A stretch of DNA of 6,140 nucleotides from Candidatus Acetothermia bacterium. GTDB lineage: Bacteria > Bipolaricaulota > Bipolaricaulia > Bipolaricaulales > Bipolaricaulaceae. Positions 1 to 6,140 of this stretch are shown piece after piece. Below the pieces are notes generated by a model. The model had not been told where the DNA came from. It saw only the letters and a program-made list of their open reading frames with translations, and did not search any database. The position numbers were made by a program, and so were the translations under genes. Every line of letters starts with the position of its first letter. The stretch's first letter is position 1. The stretch covers positions 1 through 6,140 of the forward strand of contig JAGDVW010000061.1 in the NCBI GenBank assembly GCA_023255835.1, read 5' to 3'.

Positions 1-1698
1 CTTCTCTCCCCGGAAGAAGTAAAAGCCGGGTACGTTCTGGCCTGCCAGGCCAAGGTCCAGGGAGACGTGGTGGTGGAGGTTCCCCGGGAATCCCTGCTTG
101 AGCGGCCCACCCCGGACCTGGACGCGCGGGAATTTTTGGCCCCCGAGGCGCAAGCCCTGTTCTTCCGCCTAGACCCCCTGGTGCAAAAAATTTTTCTCCC
201 CCTGCCTTTGCCCTCGTTGGAGGACAACCTGGGCGATCAGGAGCGGGTCTTTCGGGAGATCCGCAGGGTCATGGACGCCCCCATTCTCCAGGCTGGCCTC
301 AAAGTCCTGCGGGCCCTTCCCGAAACCCTGCGGAGGGCGAACTTCCAGGTCACCGCCACCTTGGCCCGCCGCGGTGGAACGGTGGAGCTTCTCGAGGTGG
401 AGGAAGGGAACAAAAGCCAAGAGGCCTACGGCGTGGCCGTGGATGTGGGCACCTCCACGGTGGTGGCCCACCTCCTGCACCTTCCGTCTGGCCGGGCCTT
501 GGAAGCGGAGGCGAAGTACAACTCCCAGAGGGTTTTCGGGGCCGAGGTCACCCGCCGGATCATCGCCTCCGAACGGGAAGGCCCGGAAAAGCTGCAAGCC
601 CTGGTGGTGGAGGACATAAACGATCTCATCTCCCTCATGGTGGAGCGAAGCGGGGTGAGGCTGGCGGATGTGGTGGCGGTGATGTGCGCGGGAAACACGG
701 CCATGACCCATTTCCTTTTGGGGCTTCCGGCCGGGGCCCTCCGGAAAAACCCCTATGTGGCCGCGGCCCTCCGGCCGCCTCCGGTGCGCGCCGCGGAGGT
801 GGGGATCCGCATCAACCCCCGGGGCCTTCTCTACACCATGCCCGGAATCGGGGGCTGGGTGGGCGGCGACATCACCGCGGGGATCCTGGCCTCCGGGATT
901 CATCGGGCCCAGGAGCCCGTCCTCTTTGTGGACATCGGCACAAACGGGGAGATCGTTGTGGCCTGCCGGGATTGGATGGTGGCGGCCTCGGCCTCGGCGG
1001 GCCCGGCCTTCGAAGGGACGGGCGTGACCTGTGGGATGCGCGCAAGCCGCGGGGCGATCACCAAAGTCCGGTTCACCCCAAACGGCGTTTTTTACGAGAC
1101 CGTGGGGAACGCCCCAGCAAAGGGGCTTTGCGGCTCAGGCCTCATCGATGCCCTCGCCGAAATGTTTCGCGCCGGCTATCTCGACCGGGCCGGCCGCCTG
1201 ACCCGGGGCGTCGTGGATCACCAGGGAGAACCCGCGTTCCTCCTTCTGCCCAAGGGCCAGGCCGAGCGGGACATCCTCATCACCCAACGGGATATCGACA
1301 ACCTCCTGCGGGCCAAGGCCGCCATCTTCGCCGGGATCTCCGTCCTTCTTCGGGAAACGGGGCTCACCGTGAAGGACCTCGCCCAGGTATACATCGCCGG
1401 GGCGTTCGGCAGCCACCTCGACCCGGGGAACGCCGTGGCGCTGGGACTTGTGCCCGATGTGGCCCTGGAGCGGATCCGATTCCTGGGGAACACCTCCCTG
1501 GCCGGCGCGAAGCTGGCCCTTCTTTCCCGCCGCGCCATGGAGGAGGCCCAAAGCATTGCGGAGCGCGTCACATACTACGATCTTGCCAGCTGTCCCTACT
1601 ACTACCAAGAGTTCTTGGCCGCAAAATTCCTGCCCCATACCGACCTTTCCCGTTTCCCCCGGGTGGCCCAGCTTTGGAAAGGGCCGGGTGAGGGGTGA
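1..1698 (+). CDS. acsV: Reductive activator of corrinoid iron-sulfur protein (RACo), 5'-partial
   Basis: ATP-dependent activator that reduces the Co(II) form of the corrinoid iron-sulfur protein back to Co(I), passing electrons from an N-terminal [2Fe-2S] ferredoxin domain. The frame is open from base 1, giving 565 visible residues. Visible residues 1-22 read as the end of the ferredoxin domain, with its last cluster cysteine at residue 15 (bases 43-45, context LACQ). The gene therefore starts upstream of the window, and the GTG at 67 is internal. After a linker region comes the ASKHA-type ATPase domain: phosphate-1 motif DVGTST at 148-153, phosphate-2 motif DIGTNG at 311-316, and a late AGAFGSH motif at 466-472. 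These are the hallmarks of the RACo/DUF4445 family, which also includes activators of corrinoid methyltransferases. The position directly ahead of cooC, acsD, acsE and cooS supports the acetyl-CoA pathway activator rather than an O-demethylase activator. The stop codon overlaps the next start (TGATG). Roughly 75-90 residues are inferred to be missing upstream. Confidence 0.93.
   Translation, partial: LLSPEEVKAGYVLACQAKVQGDVVVEVPRESLLERPTPDLDAREFLAPEAQALFFRLDPLVQKIFLPLPLPSLEDNLGDQERVFREIRRVMDAPILQAGLKVLRALPETLRRANFQVTATLARRGGTVELLEVEEGNKSQEAYGVAVDVGTSTVVAHLLHLPSGRALEAEAKYNSQRVFGAEVTRRIIASEREGPEKLQALVVEDINDLISLMVERSGVRLADVVAVMCAGNTAMTHFLLGLPAGALRKNPYVAAALRPPPVRAAEVGIRINPRGLLYTMPGIGGWVGGDITAGILASGIHRAQEPVLFVDIGTNGEIVVACRDWMVAASASAGPAFEGTGVTCGMRASRGAITKVRFTPNGVFYETVGNAPAKGLCGSGLIDALAEMFRAGYLDRAGRLTRGVVDHQGEPAFLLLPKGQAERDILITQRDIDNLLRAKAAIFAGISVLLRETGLTVKDLAQVYIAGAFGSHLDPGNAVALGLVPDVALERIRFLGNTSLAGAKLALLSRRAMEEAQSIAERVTYYDLASCPYYYQEFLAAKFLPHTDLSRFPRVAQLWKGPGEG
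1690..1693 (+). promoter_or_regulatory. Short ribosome binding site of cooC
   Basis: GAGG within the last codons of the RACo gene lies four bases before ATG 1698. It is weaker than the sites of acsD and cooS, so initiation may lean on ribosomes ending at the overlapping TGA (1696-1698). Confidence 0.5.
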
Positions 1699-2456
1699 TG
1701 AGGGAGGCCCCCTGGACTTTGGCCGTGGCCGGAAAGGGCGGGACGGGAAAGACCACCGTGGCCGCGCTCTTGGTGGAGGAATTGCGGGGGTGCGGGCCGG
1801 TTCTGGCTGTTGATGCTGACCCCAACTGCAATCTGGGCGAAGCCCTGGGAATACCGGTCCGGCGCACAATCGGACAGATGCGCGACGAAATCCTCGAAAA
1901 ACTCGGGGATCTTCCGCCCGGGGTGAGCAAGGAGCAGCTTCTGGAGCTTGGGCTTCACGAGTGCCTGGTGGAGGATGAGGGCGTGGATCTTTTGGCCATG
2001 GGGCACGGTGAGGGGCCGCGCTGCTACTGCATGGTGAATCACGTGCTTCGCCGGTGCGTGGAGATTTTGCGCCGAAACTACCGGTATGTCGTTTTGGACA
2101 ACGAGGCCGGCATGGAACATCTTTCCCGCCGCACCACGCAAGATGTGGATGTCCTCCTCATCGTTGCTGAACCCAACCCCGTTTCCTTGCGCTCGGCCAG
2201 GAGGATCAGCCAAATCGTTGAGGACCTAAAACTCCGGGTTTCCCGAACATTTTTGGTTTTGAACAAAGCCGGTGAGGATTTCTCGGGAGACGTGGGGATC
2301 CCTGTTTTGGGCAGGATCCCTTACGATCCGGAGGTGGAAAGGCTCTGGGCGGGTGGGCGGCCGCTGCGGGAGCTTTCCCCCTTTTCCCCGGCCCGCCTGG
2401 CGGTGAAAAAATTGCTGGAAAAACTTCAGCAAAGGAGGCATGATGCCTGTCCCTGA
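1698..2456 (+). CDS. cooC: CooC/AcsF-type nickel-insertion ATPase
   Basis: MinD/SIMIBI-class P-loop ATPase (252 aa, cytoplasmic) that helps put nickel into carbon monoxide dehydrogenase or acetyl-CoA synthase during maturation. The deviant Walker A motif GKGGTGKTT is at residues 12-20, with the signature lysine K13 and the P-loop lysine K18. VDADPN follows at 38-43. The CooC-specific metal-binding pair C109-Y-C111 is intact; in known CooC proteins this C-x-C binds metal at the dimer interface. The motif DNEAGMEHLSRR at 134-145 is also typical of CooC. The start is taken as ATG 1698, with GAGG at 1690-1693 four bases upstream. A GTG at 1695 would leave almost no spacing. The gene overlaps the RACo stop by 1 base. 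Sequence alone does not separate CooC (CODH maturation) from AcsF (acetyl-CoA synthase maturation). The nearby cooS favours CODH, but the pathway context allows either. Confidence 0.93.
   Translation: MREAPWTLAVAGKGGTGKTTVAALLVEELRGCGPVLAVDADPNCNLGEALGIPVRRTIGQMRDEILEKLGDLPPGVSKEQLLELGLHECLVEDEGVDLLAMGHGEGPRCYCMVNHVLRRCVEILRRNYRYVVLDNEAGMEHLSRRTTQDVDVLLIVAEPNPVSLRSARRISQIVEDLKLRVSRTFLVLNKAGEDFSGDVGIPVLGRIPYDPEVERLWAGGRPLRELSPFSPARLAVKKLLEKLQQRRHDACP
2431..2438 (+). promoter_or_regulatory. Ribosome binding site of acsD inside cooC
   Basis: AAAGGAGG is a near-perfect Shine-Dalgarno sequence lying within the last codons of cooC. Two consecutive ATG codons follow (2440 and 2443). The spacing is 1 base to the first and 4 to the second, which favours 2443. 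Confidence 0.8.
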
Positions 2457-3414
2457 GGTAAGAGAAAGTTTCTCCCAGGCCATTTATACCGTGCGGCTCG
2501 GAGCGAGCTGGGAGGAAGGCGGAACCCGAACAAAAGTGGTCACTGTGGGCGGAGAACGGGCCCTTCCTTTTCACCACTTCGACGGAGAAATACCAAACCC
2601 CCCGGTGGTGGCCATGGAGGTCTGGGACATTCCTCCCGAGGACTGGCCTGATCCTGTACGCGCCCCCTTCCAGGGGGTTTTGGATTCCCCGGGGAAATGG
2701 GCCAGGAAATGCGTCGAGGAATACGGGGCTGATCTTATCTGTCTCCGTTTGGTGGGCACCGACCCCGCCGGAGAAAACCGAGCCCCCGCGGAGGCCGCCT
2801 CCGTGGTGAAGGAGGTCCTGGCCGCGGTGGGCGTTCCCCTCATCATCTGGGGCTGCGGAAACCCCGACAAGGACAACGAAGTTTTCCCCGTAGTGGGCGA
2901 GGCTGCGGCCGGCGAAAACTGTCTTTTGGGCACCATTACTCAGGACAACTACAAAACCCTGGTGGCCGTGGCCACCGCCTACAAACATAAACTCATCGCC
3001 GAGTCCCCCGTGGACATAAACATCGCTAAACAGGTGAACATTTTGGCCATGGACGCCGGTTTTCCCCTGGAGGACCTGGTGATCTACCCCTCCACCGGGG
3101 CCTTGGGCTACGGGATCGAGTATGTGTACTCCATCATGGAGCGGACGAGGCTCGCTGGGCTTGGGGGGGACAAATTCATGGCCCAGCCCATTCTCTGTGA
3201 CATCGGAAAAGAGGCGTGGGCGGTGAAGGAAGCGCGGGCATCCAAGGAAGAGCAACCAAGCTGGGGCGACGAGCGGTTACGTGGCCCCCTTTGGGAGGCC
3301 ACCACGGCCTATATGTATCTCCTGGCCGGGGCGGACATCCTCATCATGCGCCATCCCCAGGCGGTGCGGGCTGTAAAAGAAATGATCCAGATCCTCATGA
3401 GGGGGAGAGGATGA
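2443..3414 (+). CDS. acsD: Corrinoid iron-sulfur protein small subunit (AcsD/CfsB)
   Basis: Small subunit of the heterodimeric corrinoid iron-sulfur protein, which carries the methyl group from methyltransferase AcsE to acetyl-CoA synthase. It is a TIM-barrel protein that helps hold the cobalamin at the interface with the large subunit AcsC. From ATG 2443 the product is 323 aa, matching my recollection of the Moorella thermoacetica protein length. Recognisable family stretches are GGTRT near residue 26, ALPFHHFDGEIPN around 40-52, the central AAAGEN/LLGT region, SPVDINIAKQ/NILAMDAG, LGYGIEY at 221-227 followed by SIMER, and the C-terminal WGDERLRG/LWEA/LLAGADILIMRHP (274-305). An ATG at 2440 is also in frame but sits one base from the GGAGG at 2434-2438, so 2443 is preferred. 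The gene overlaps the end of cooC by 14 bases and shares ATGA with acsE. No acsC is adjacent in this window, unlike many bacterial clusters where the two subunits are neighbours. Confidence 0.95.
   Translation: MPVPEVRESFSQAIYTVRLGASWEEGGTRTKVVTVGGERALPFHHFDGEIPNPPVVAMEVWDIPPEDWPDPVRAPFQGVLDSPGKWARKCVEEYGADLICLRLVGTDPAGENRAPAEAASVVKEVLAAVGVPLIIWGCGNPDKDNEVFPVVGEAAAGENCLLGTITQDNYKTLVAVATAYKHKLIAESPVDINIAKQVNILAMDAGFPLEDLVIYPSTGALGYGIEYVYSIMERTRLAGLGGDKFMAQPILCDIGKEAWAVKEARASKEEQPSWGDERLRGPLWEATTAYMYLLAGADILIMRHPQAVRAVKEMIQILMRGRG
3401..3410 (+). promoter_or_regulatory. Ribosome binding site of acsE inside acsD
   Basis: The purine run GGGGGAGAGG immediately precedes ATG 3411 and lies within the last codons of acsD. 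Its GGAG core at 3404-3407 is a few bases from the start. It supports initiation at 3411 rather than at upstream in-frame codons. Confidence 0.65.
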
Positions 3415-4217
3415 TCCTCATTGGCGAGCGGATAAACGCCGGGTTCAAGGACATCGGCCGGGCCATTCGAGCCCATGATCCTGAGCCGATCCGGCGCTGG
3501 GCCCGGGAGCAGGCCGCCGCCGGCGCGGACTTCCTCGACCTCAACATCGGTGCGGTCTCCAAGAACCCTGCCGACATGGCCTGGTTGGTGGAGGTCGTCC
3601 AGGAAACTGTCCCCACGCCCATCTGTGTGGACAGTAACCACCCAGAGGTTCTGCGGGCTGGGCTCGAGGCCCTGGATGGAAGACCAGCTCTTTTGAACTC
3701 CACCACCGCGGAGGACGAGAAACTAGAAAAAATTGTGCCGTTGGCGGTGAAATACGGCGCGGGGCTCATCGGTGTGGCCCAGGACGAGCGGGGAAGCCCC
3801 CAAGATGTGGAGCGGCGCGTGGAGCTGGGAGCGAAAATCTTCATGGCCGCGACAGAAGCCGGCCTCCCTCCAGACAAGATCTTCCTGGACCCCGTCCTCA
3901 TGCCCATCCGGTTCATGCAAGACCAGGCACTGAAGGTTTTGGAGGCCATCCGGGAATACCGCATCCTTTCAGATCCCCCACCCCACATCTCTGTGGGCCT
4001 TTCCAACATCTGTTCCCAGGCCAAGGAGAGGGGACTTATCACCCGAACTTTCGTGGTGATGGCCATGGCCGCCGGACTGGACGCGGCGATCTGCAACGTT
4101 TTGGACCCGGACCTTCGCGCGGCCATCGCCACCGCCGAGCTCATCCTCAACCGGGAGATTTATACGGATGATTACCTCAAGGTCTGGGCTCTTCGGCGGT
4201 CCAAAGGAGGTATGTGA
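3411..4217 (+). CDS. acsE: Methyltetrahydrofolate:corrinoid iron-sulfur protein methyltransferase (AcsE)
   Basis: Transfers the methyl group of 5-methyltetrahydrofolate to the Co(I) cobalamin of the corrinoid iron-sulfur protein, linking the methyl (folate) branch to the carbonyl branch. The 268-aa product is a pterin-binding TIM barrel of family size (Moorella enzyme about 262 aa). The N-terminus ILIGERIN is diagnostic. Folate-binding residues known from the Moorella structure have counterparts: D74 (VDSN), N96 (LNSTTAE), D160 (FLDP) and N199 (GLSN), the last being the asparagine implicated in N5 interaction. The reading frame is open back to 3216, but ATG 3411 matches the family N-terminus. 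It sits behind a GGGGGAG purine run and forms an ATGA overlap with the acsD stop. Other pterin-binding methyltransferases (MtrH, MetH folate domain, MtgA-type) share the fold, but neighbours acsD and cooS point to AcsE. The gene ends with the TGATG overlap into cooS. Confidence 0.94.
   Translation: MILIGERINAGFKDIGRAIRAHDPEPIRRWAREQAAAGADFLDLNIGAVSKNPADMAWLVEVVQETVPTPICVDSNHPEVLRAGLEALDGRPALLNSTTAEDEKLEKIVPLAVKYGAGLIGVAQDERGSPQDVERRVELGAKIFMAATEAGLPPDKIFLDPVLMPIRFMQDQALKVLEAIREYRILSDPPPHISVGLSNICSQAKERGLITRTFVVMAMAAGLDAAICNVLDPDLRAAIATAELILNREIYTDDYLKVWALRRSKGGM
4203..4210 (+). promoter_or_regulatory. Ribosome binding site of cooS inside acsE
   Basis: AAAGGAGG followed by T forms a strong Shine-Dalgarno sequence within the last codons of acsE. 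The spacing is six bases to ATG 4217 and three to GTG 4214. It decides the cooS start in favour of 4217 and is among the best-spaced initiation sites in the window. Confidence 0.85.
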
Positions 4218-6097
4218 TGGAAAGGAGTGCAGATCGGGCAGCGCAAAAGATTTTGCGGCTGAGCCAGGAAATGGGCCGGGAGACGGCCTGGGATCGGTTT
4301 TTGGCCCAAAAACCTCAATGTCGATTCGGGGAAAAAGGGCTTTGCTGCCGAGTATGCGCGATGGGGCCATGTCGGATCGTGGAAGGGAAAGCCGCGCGCG
4401 GGGTGTGCGGGGCCACGGCGGACACCATCGCCGCTCGTAATTTGGCCCGCATGATCGCCGCCGGTGCTGCCGCCCACTCCGACCACGGCCGGGACGTGGC
4501 CAAGACCCTTCTTTTGGCCAGCCAGGACAGCGACTATCGCGTTAAGGACCCGGTGAAGCTGCGCCGGGTGGCCTACTCCTTGGGCGTGGATGCCGCGGGA
4601 AAGGACGATCTGGCCCTGGCCAAGGAGGTGGCGGAGCGCTGTCTTGGGGAGTTCGGCCGACAGGAAGGCGAGCTAAGGCTAGCCCTGCGAGCGCCGGAAG
4701 CCCGGGTGGAGCGCTGGCGCAAGCTGGGGATCATGCCGAGGGGCATCGACCGGGAGATCGTGGAGGTCCTGCACCGCACCAGCATCGGGGTCGATGCCGA
4801 TTACAGAAACATCGTCCTCCAAGGAATGCGGTGCGCGTTGGCCGACGGCTGGGGCGGGTCCATGATCGCCACCGAGCTCCAGGACGTGCTGTTCGGCACG
4901 CCTTCCCCCTTGCGGGCCCGGGTGAACCTGGGCGTGCTCAATCCCAAGGCGGTGAACATCGTGGTCCACGGGCACGAGCCCACCCTCTCGGAAATGGTGG
5001 TCCTGGCGGCCCGCGACCCCGATCTTTTGCGCCAAGCTCGAGCAAAAGGCGCGGAAGGGATCAACATCGCCGGGATCTGCTGCACGGCCAACGAGATCCT
5101 CATGCGCCACGGCATCCCCATTGCCGGAAACTTCCTCCACCAGGAACTCGCGGTGATGACGGGCGCGGTGGATCTCATGGTGGTGGACGTGCAGTGCATC
5201 ATGCCTGCTCTTTCCGATTTGGCAAGGCATTTCCACACCATCCTTGTCACCACCTCGCCCAAGGCCAAGATTCCCGGGGCGGAGCACATCGAATTCGAGG
5301 AGGAGCGGGCCCTTCAAGTGGCCAAGGAAATCGTGCGCATGGGGATTGAGAACTTCTCCCGCCGCAACGGCAAGATCTACATTCCCAACGAGGTCATGGA
5401 CCTCATCGCTGGGTTCGCCGCGGAATCCGTGTTCTACTTCCTCGGCGGCCGCTATCGGGCCACCTACCGCCCCCTCAACGACGCCATCATCGACGGAAGG
5501 CTGCGGGGCATTGCGGGGATCGTGGGCTGCAACAACCCCAAGATCACCCAGGATTTTGCCCACGTGGAGATGGCCAAAGAGCTCATAAAAAACGATGTGC
5601 TGGTGGTGACCACGGGATGCGCGGCCATCGCCGACGCCAAGGCCGGCCTTCTCCGGCCGGAGGTCGCCTACGAACTGGCAGGAAAAGGCCTCCAGGAGAT
5701 ATGCGAGGCCGTAGGGATCCCTCCGGTCCTCCATCTTGGGTCCTGTGTGGACAATTCCCGCATCCTCATCGCCCTCACCAACATGGTCCACGAGGGCGGC
5801 CTTGGGGAGGATATCTCCGCCATCCCCGCGGCCGGGGCGGCGCCGGAGTGGATGTCGGAAAAGGCCGTGGCCATCGCCTTTTATTTCGTGGCCTCGGGCG
5901 TGTTCACCGTCCTTGGAAATCCCTTCCCCATCGAAGGCTCGGAGAACCTCACCCGCTTCCTCACCGAAGAGATCGAAAAGCTTGTGGGCGGCAAATTCGC
6001 ATTTGAAACGGACCCCATCAGGGCCGCACACCTCATGCTGGAACACATTGAGCGCAAACGCCAGGCCCTTAAACTCCCTGCGCCCATGTACGCCTAA
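4217..6097 (+). CDS. cooS: Ni-Fe carbon monoxide dehydrogenase catalytic subunit (CooS/AcsA)
   Basis: Homodimeric anaerobic CODH subunit catalysing CO + H2O <-> CO2 + 2H+ + 2e-. In this setting it most likely makes CO from CO2 for acetyl-CoA synthase. The product is 626 aa, normal for the family. Cluster ligands are visible by position: D-cluster C35 and C43; B-cluster C44, C47, C52 and C64 (within LCCRVCAMGPCRI and GVCGAT). C-cluster candidates are one histidine of the HGH motif (251/253), C289 (GICCTANE), C327 (VQCIMP), C438 (GCNNPK), C468 (TGCAA) and C510 (GSCVDNSR). The catalytic-site histidine corresponds to H87 (AHSDHG) and the lysine to K549 (MSEKA). ATG 4217 is chosen because AAAGGAGG at 4203-4210 lies six bases upstream; an in-frame GTG at 4214 is less well spaced. 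The gene could be named acsA if an acetyl-CoA synthase gene (acsB) is confirmed alongside. No frameshift or missing cluster ligand is seen. Confidence 0.97.
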   Translation: MERSADRAAQKILRLSQEMGRETAWDRFLAQKPQCRFGEKGLCCRVCAMGPCRIVEGKAARGVCGATADTIAARNLARMIAAGAAAHSDHGRDVAKTLLLASQDSDYRVKDPVKLRRVAYSLGVDAAGKDDLALAKEVAERCLGEFGRQEGELRLALRAPEARVERWRKLGIMPRGIDREIVEVLHRTSIGVDADYRNIVLQGMRCALADGWGGSMIATELQDVLFGTPSPLRARVNLGVLNPKAVNIVVHGHEPTLSEMVVLAARDPDLLRQARAKGAEGINIAGICCTANEILMRHGIPIAGNFLHQELAVMTGAVDLMVVDVQCIMPALSDLARHFHTILVTTSPKAKIPGAEHIEFEEERALQVAKEIVRMGIENFSRRNGKIYIPNEVMDLIAGFAAESVFYFLGGRYRATYRPLNDAIIDGRLRGIAGIVGCNNPKITQDFAHVEMAKELIKNDVLVVTTGCAAIADAKAGLLRPEVAYELAGKGLQEICEAVGIPPVLHLGSCVDNSRILIALTNMVHEGGLGEDISAIPAAGAAPEWMSEKAVAIAFYFVASGVFTVLGNPFPIEGSENLTRFLTEEIEKLVGGKFAFETDPIRAAHLMLEHIERKRQALKLPAPMYA

Positions 6098-6108
6098 AAG
6101 GGGGGAGG
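6098..6108 (+). promoter_or_regulatory. Only intergenic gap; ribosome binding site of the next gene
   Basis: These 11 bases between the cooS stop and the ATG at 6109 are all purines (AAG followed by G-rich GGAGG). They act plausibly as a Shine-Dalgarno sequence, and there is no hairpin or T-run that would terminate transcription. The operon therefore probably continues. Confidence 0.6.
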
Positions 6109-6140
6109 ATGTGCGCCATCGTGGTGAAACGCGGGGAGGA
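6109..6140 (+). CDS. Start of an unidentified gene, 3'-partial
   Basis: An ATG at 6109 opens a frame (MCAIVVKRGE) that stays open to the window edge, 11 bases after the cooS stop. A purine-rich GGGGGAGG run directly precedes it. In-frame GTG codons at 6121 and 6124 are alternative starts with looser spacing. Ten codons are too few to identify the product. By synteny it should belong to the same operon, and acetyl-CoA synthase (acsB), an iron-sulfur partner protein or another pathway gene are all possible. I do not recognise the N-terminus. Confidence 0.5.
   Translation, partial: MCAIVVKRGE

Noticed and set aside
684..1691. Plus-strand 335-codon frame inside RACo
   Set aside because: It is an alternative frame of the RACo gene, rich in Gly, Arg and Pro, without any domain signature. 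The RACo frame carries all the ATPase motifs.
2206..3255. Minus-strand open frame of 349 codons opposite cooC and acsD
   Set aside because: It is antisense to two clear genes, of low-complexity composition with no motif, and has no convincing ribosome binding site in context. It is a GC-driven shadow.
3216..3410. N-terminal extension of acsE by 65 codons
   Set aside because: It overlaps acsD deeply, its translation is Gly/Arg/His-rich and not family-like, and the known AcsE N-terminus begins at ATG 3411.
5639..5660. GGCCGG / CCGGCC inverted repeat as a possible terminator
   Set aside because: The stem is six bases, lies inside conserved cooS codons and has no T-run after it. Such matches are common by chance in GC-rich DNA.
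4679..6046. Minus-strand open frame of 455 codons opposite cooS
   Set aside because: It lies wholly antisense to a conserved gene in GC-rich DNA, where such shadows are expected. Its translation is His/Gly/Asp-rich with no recognisable domain.
1..6140. CRISPR arrays, tRNA/rRNA genes, insertion sequences, riboswitches, phage or defence genes
   Set aside because: No spaced direct repeats, cloverleaf-like segments, transposase frames or structured leaders were seen. The window is almost wholly coding for acetyl-CoA pathway proteins.

Overview
The window is a tightly packed, single-strand segment of a bacterial Wood-Ljungdahl (reductive acetyl-CoA) gene cluster. All genes read on the + strand. 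In order they are: the reductive activator of the corrinoid iron-sulfur protein (RACo/acsV, 5' end outside the window), a CooC/AcsF-type nickel-insertion ATPase, the small subunit of the corrinoid iron-sulfur protein (acsD), methyltetrahydrofolate:corrinoid methyltransferase (acsE), the Ni-Fe carbon monoxide dehydrogenase catalytic subunit (cooS/acsA), and the first codons of one more gene that runs off the right edge.

Layout: 1-1698 RACo (partial), 1698-2456 cooC, 2443-3414 acsD, 3411-4217 acsE, 4217-6097 cooS, 6109-6140+ unidentified start. The first five genes overlap their neighbours by 1, 14, 4 and 1 bases. The only non-coding DNA is about 11 bases at 6098-6108, so no internal promoter or terminator is expected or seen. 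This is almost certainly one transcript with translational coupling, whose promoter lies upstream of the window.

How the genes work together: AcsE moves the methyl group of methyl-tetrahydrofolate to the cobalamin of the corrinoid protein, of which AcsD is the small subunit. RACo uses ATP to return the corrinoid from inactive Co(II) to active Co(I). CooS reduces CO2 to CO (or oxidises CO), and CooC loads nickel into the CODH (or acetyl-CoA synthase) active site. CO and the methyl group would then be joined by acetyl-CoA synthase, which is not in the window. The corrinoid large subunit (acsC) is also not in the window and must be encoded elsewhere, possibly just outside it.

Organism: the DNA is GC-rich. 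The AcsE/RACo set is the bacterial version of the pathway, so an anaerobic bacterium (acetogen, sulfate reducer or an uncultured autotroph) is likely. The phylum cannot be fixed from this sequence alone. All visible key residues are intact, so this looks like a working core-metabolism operon rather than a novel system. The points worth a second look are gene order, tandem start codons, and lineage-type differences inside the CODH.
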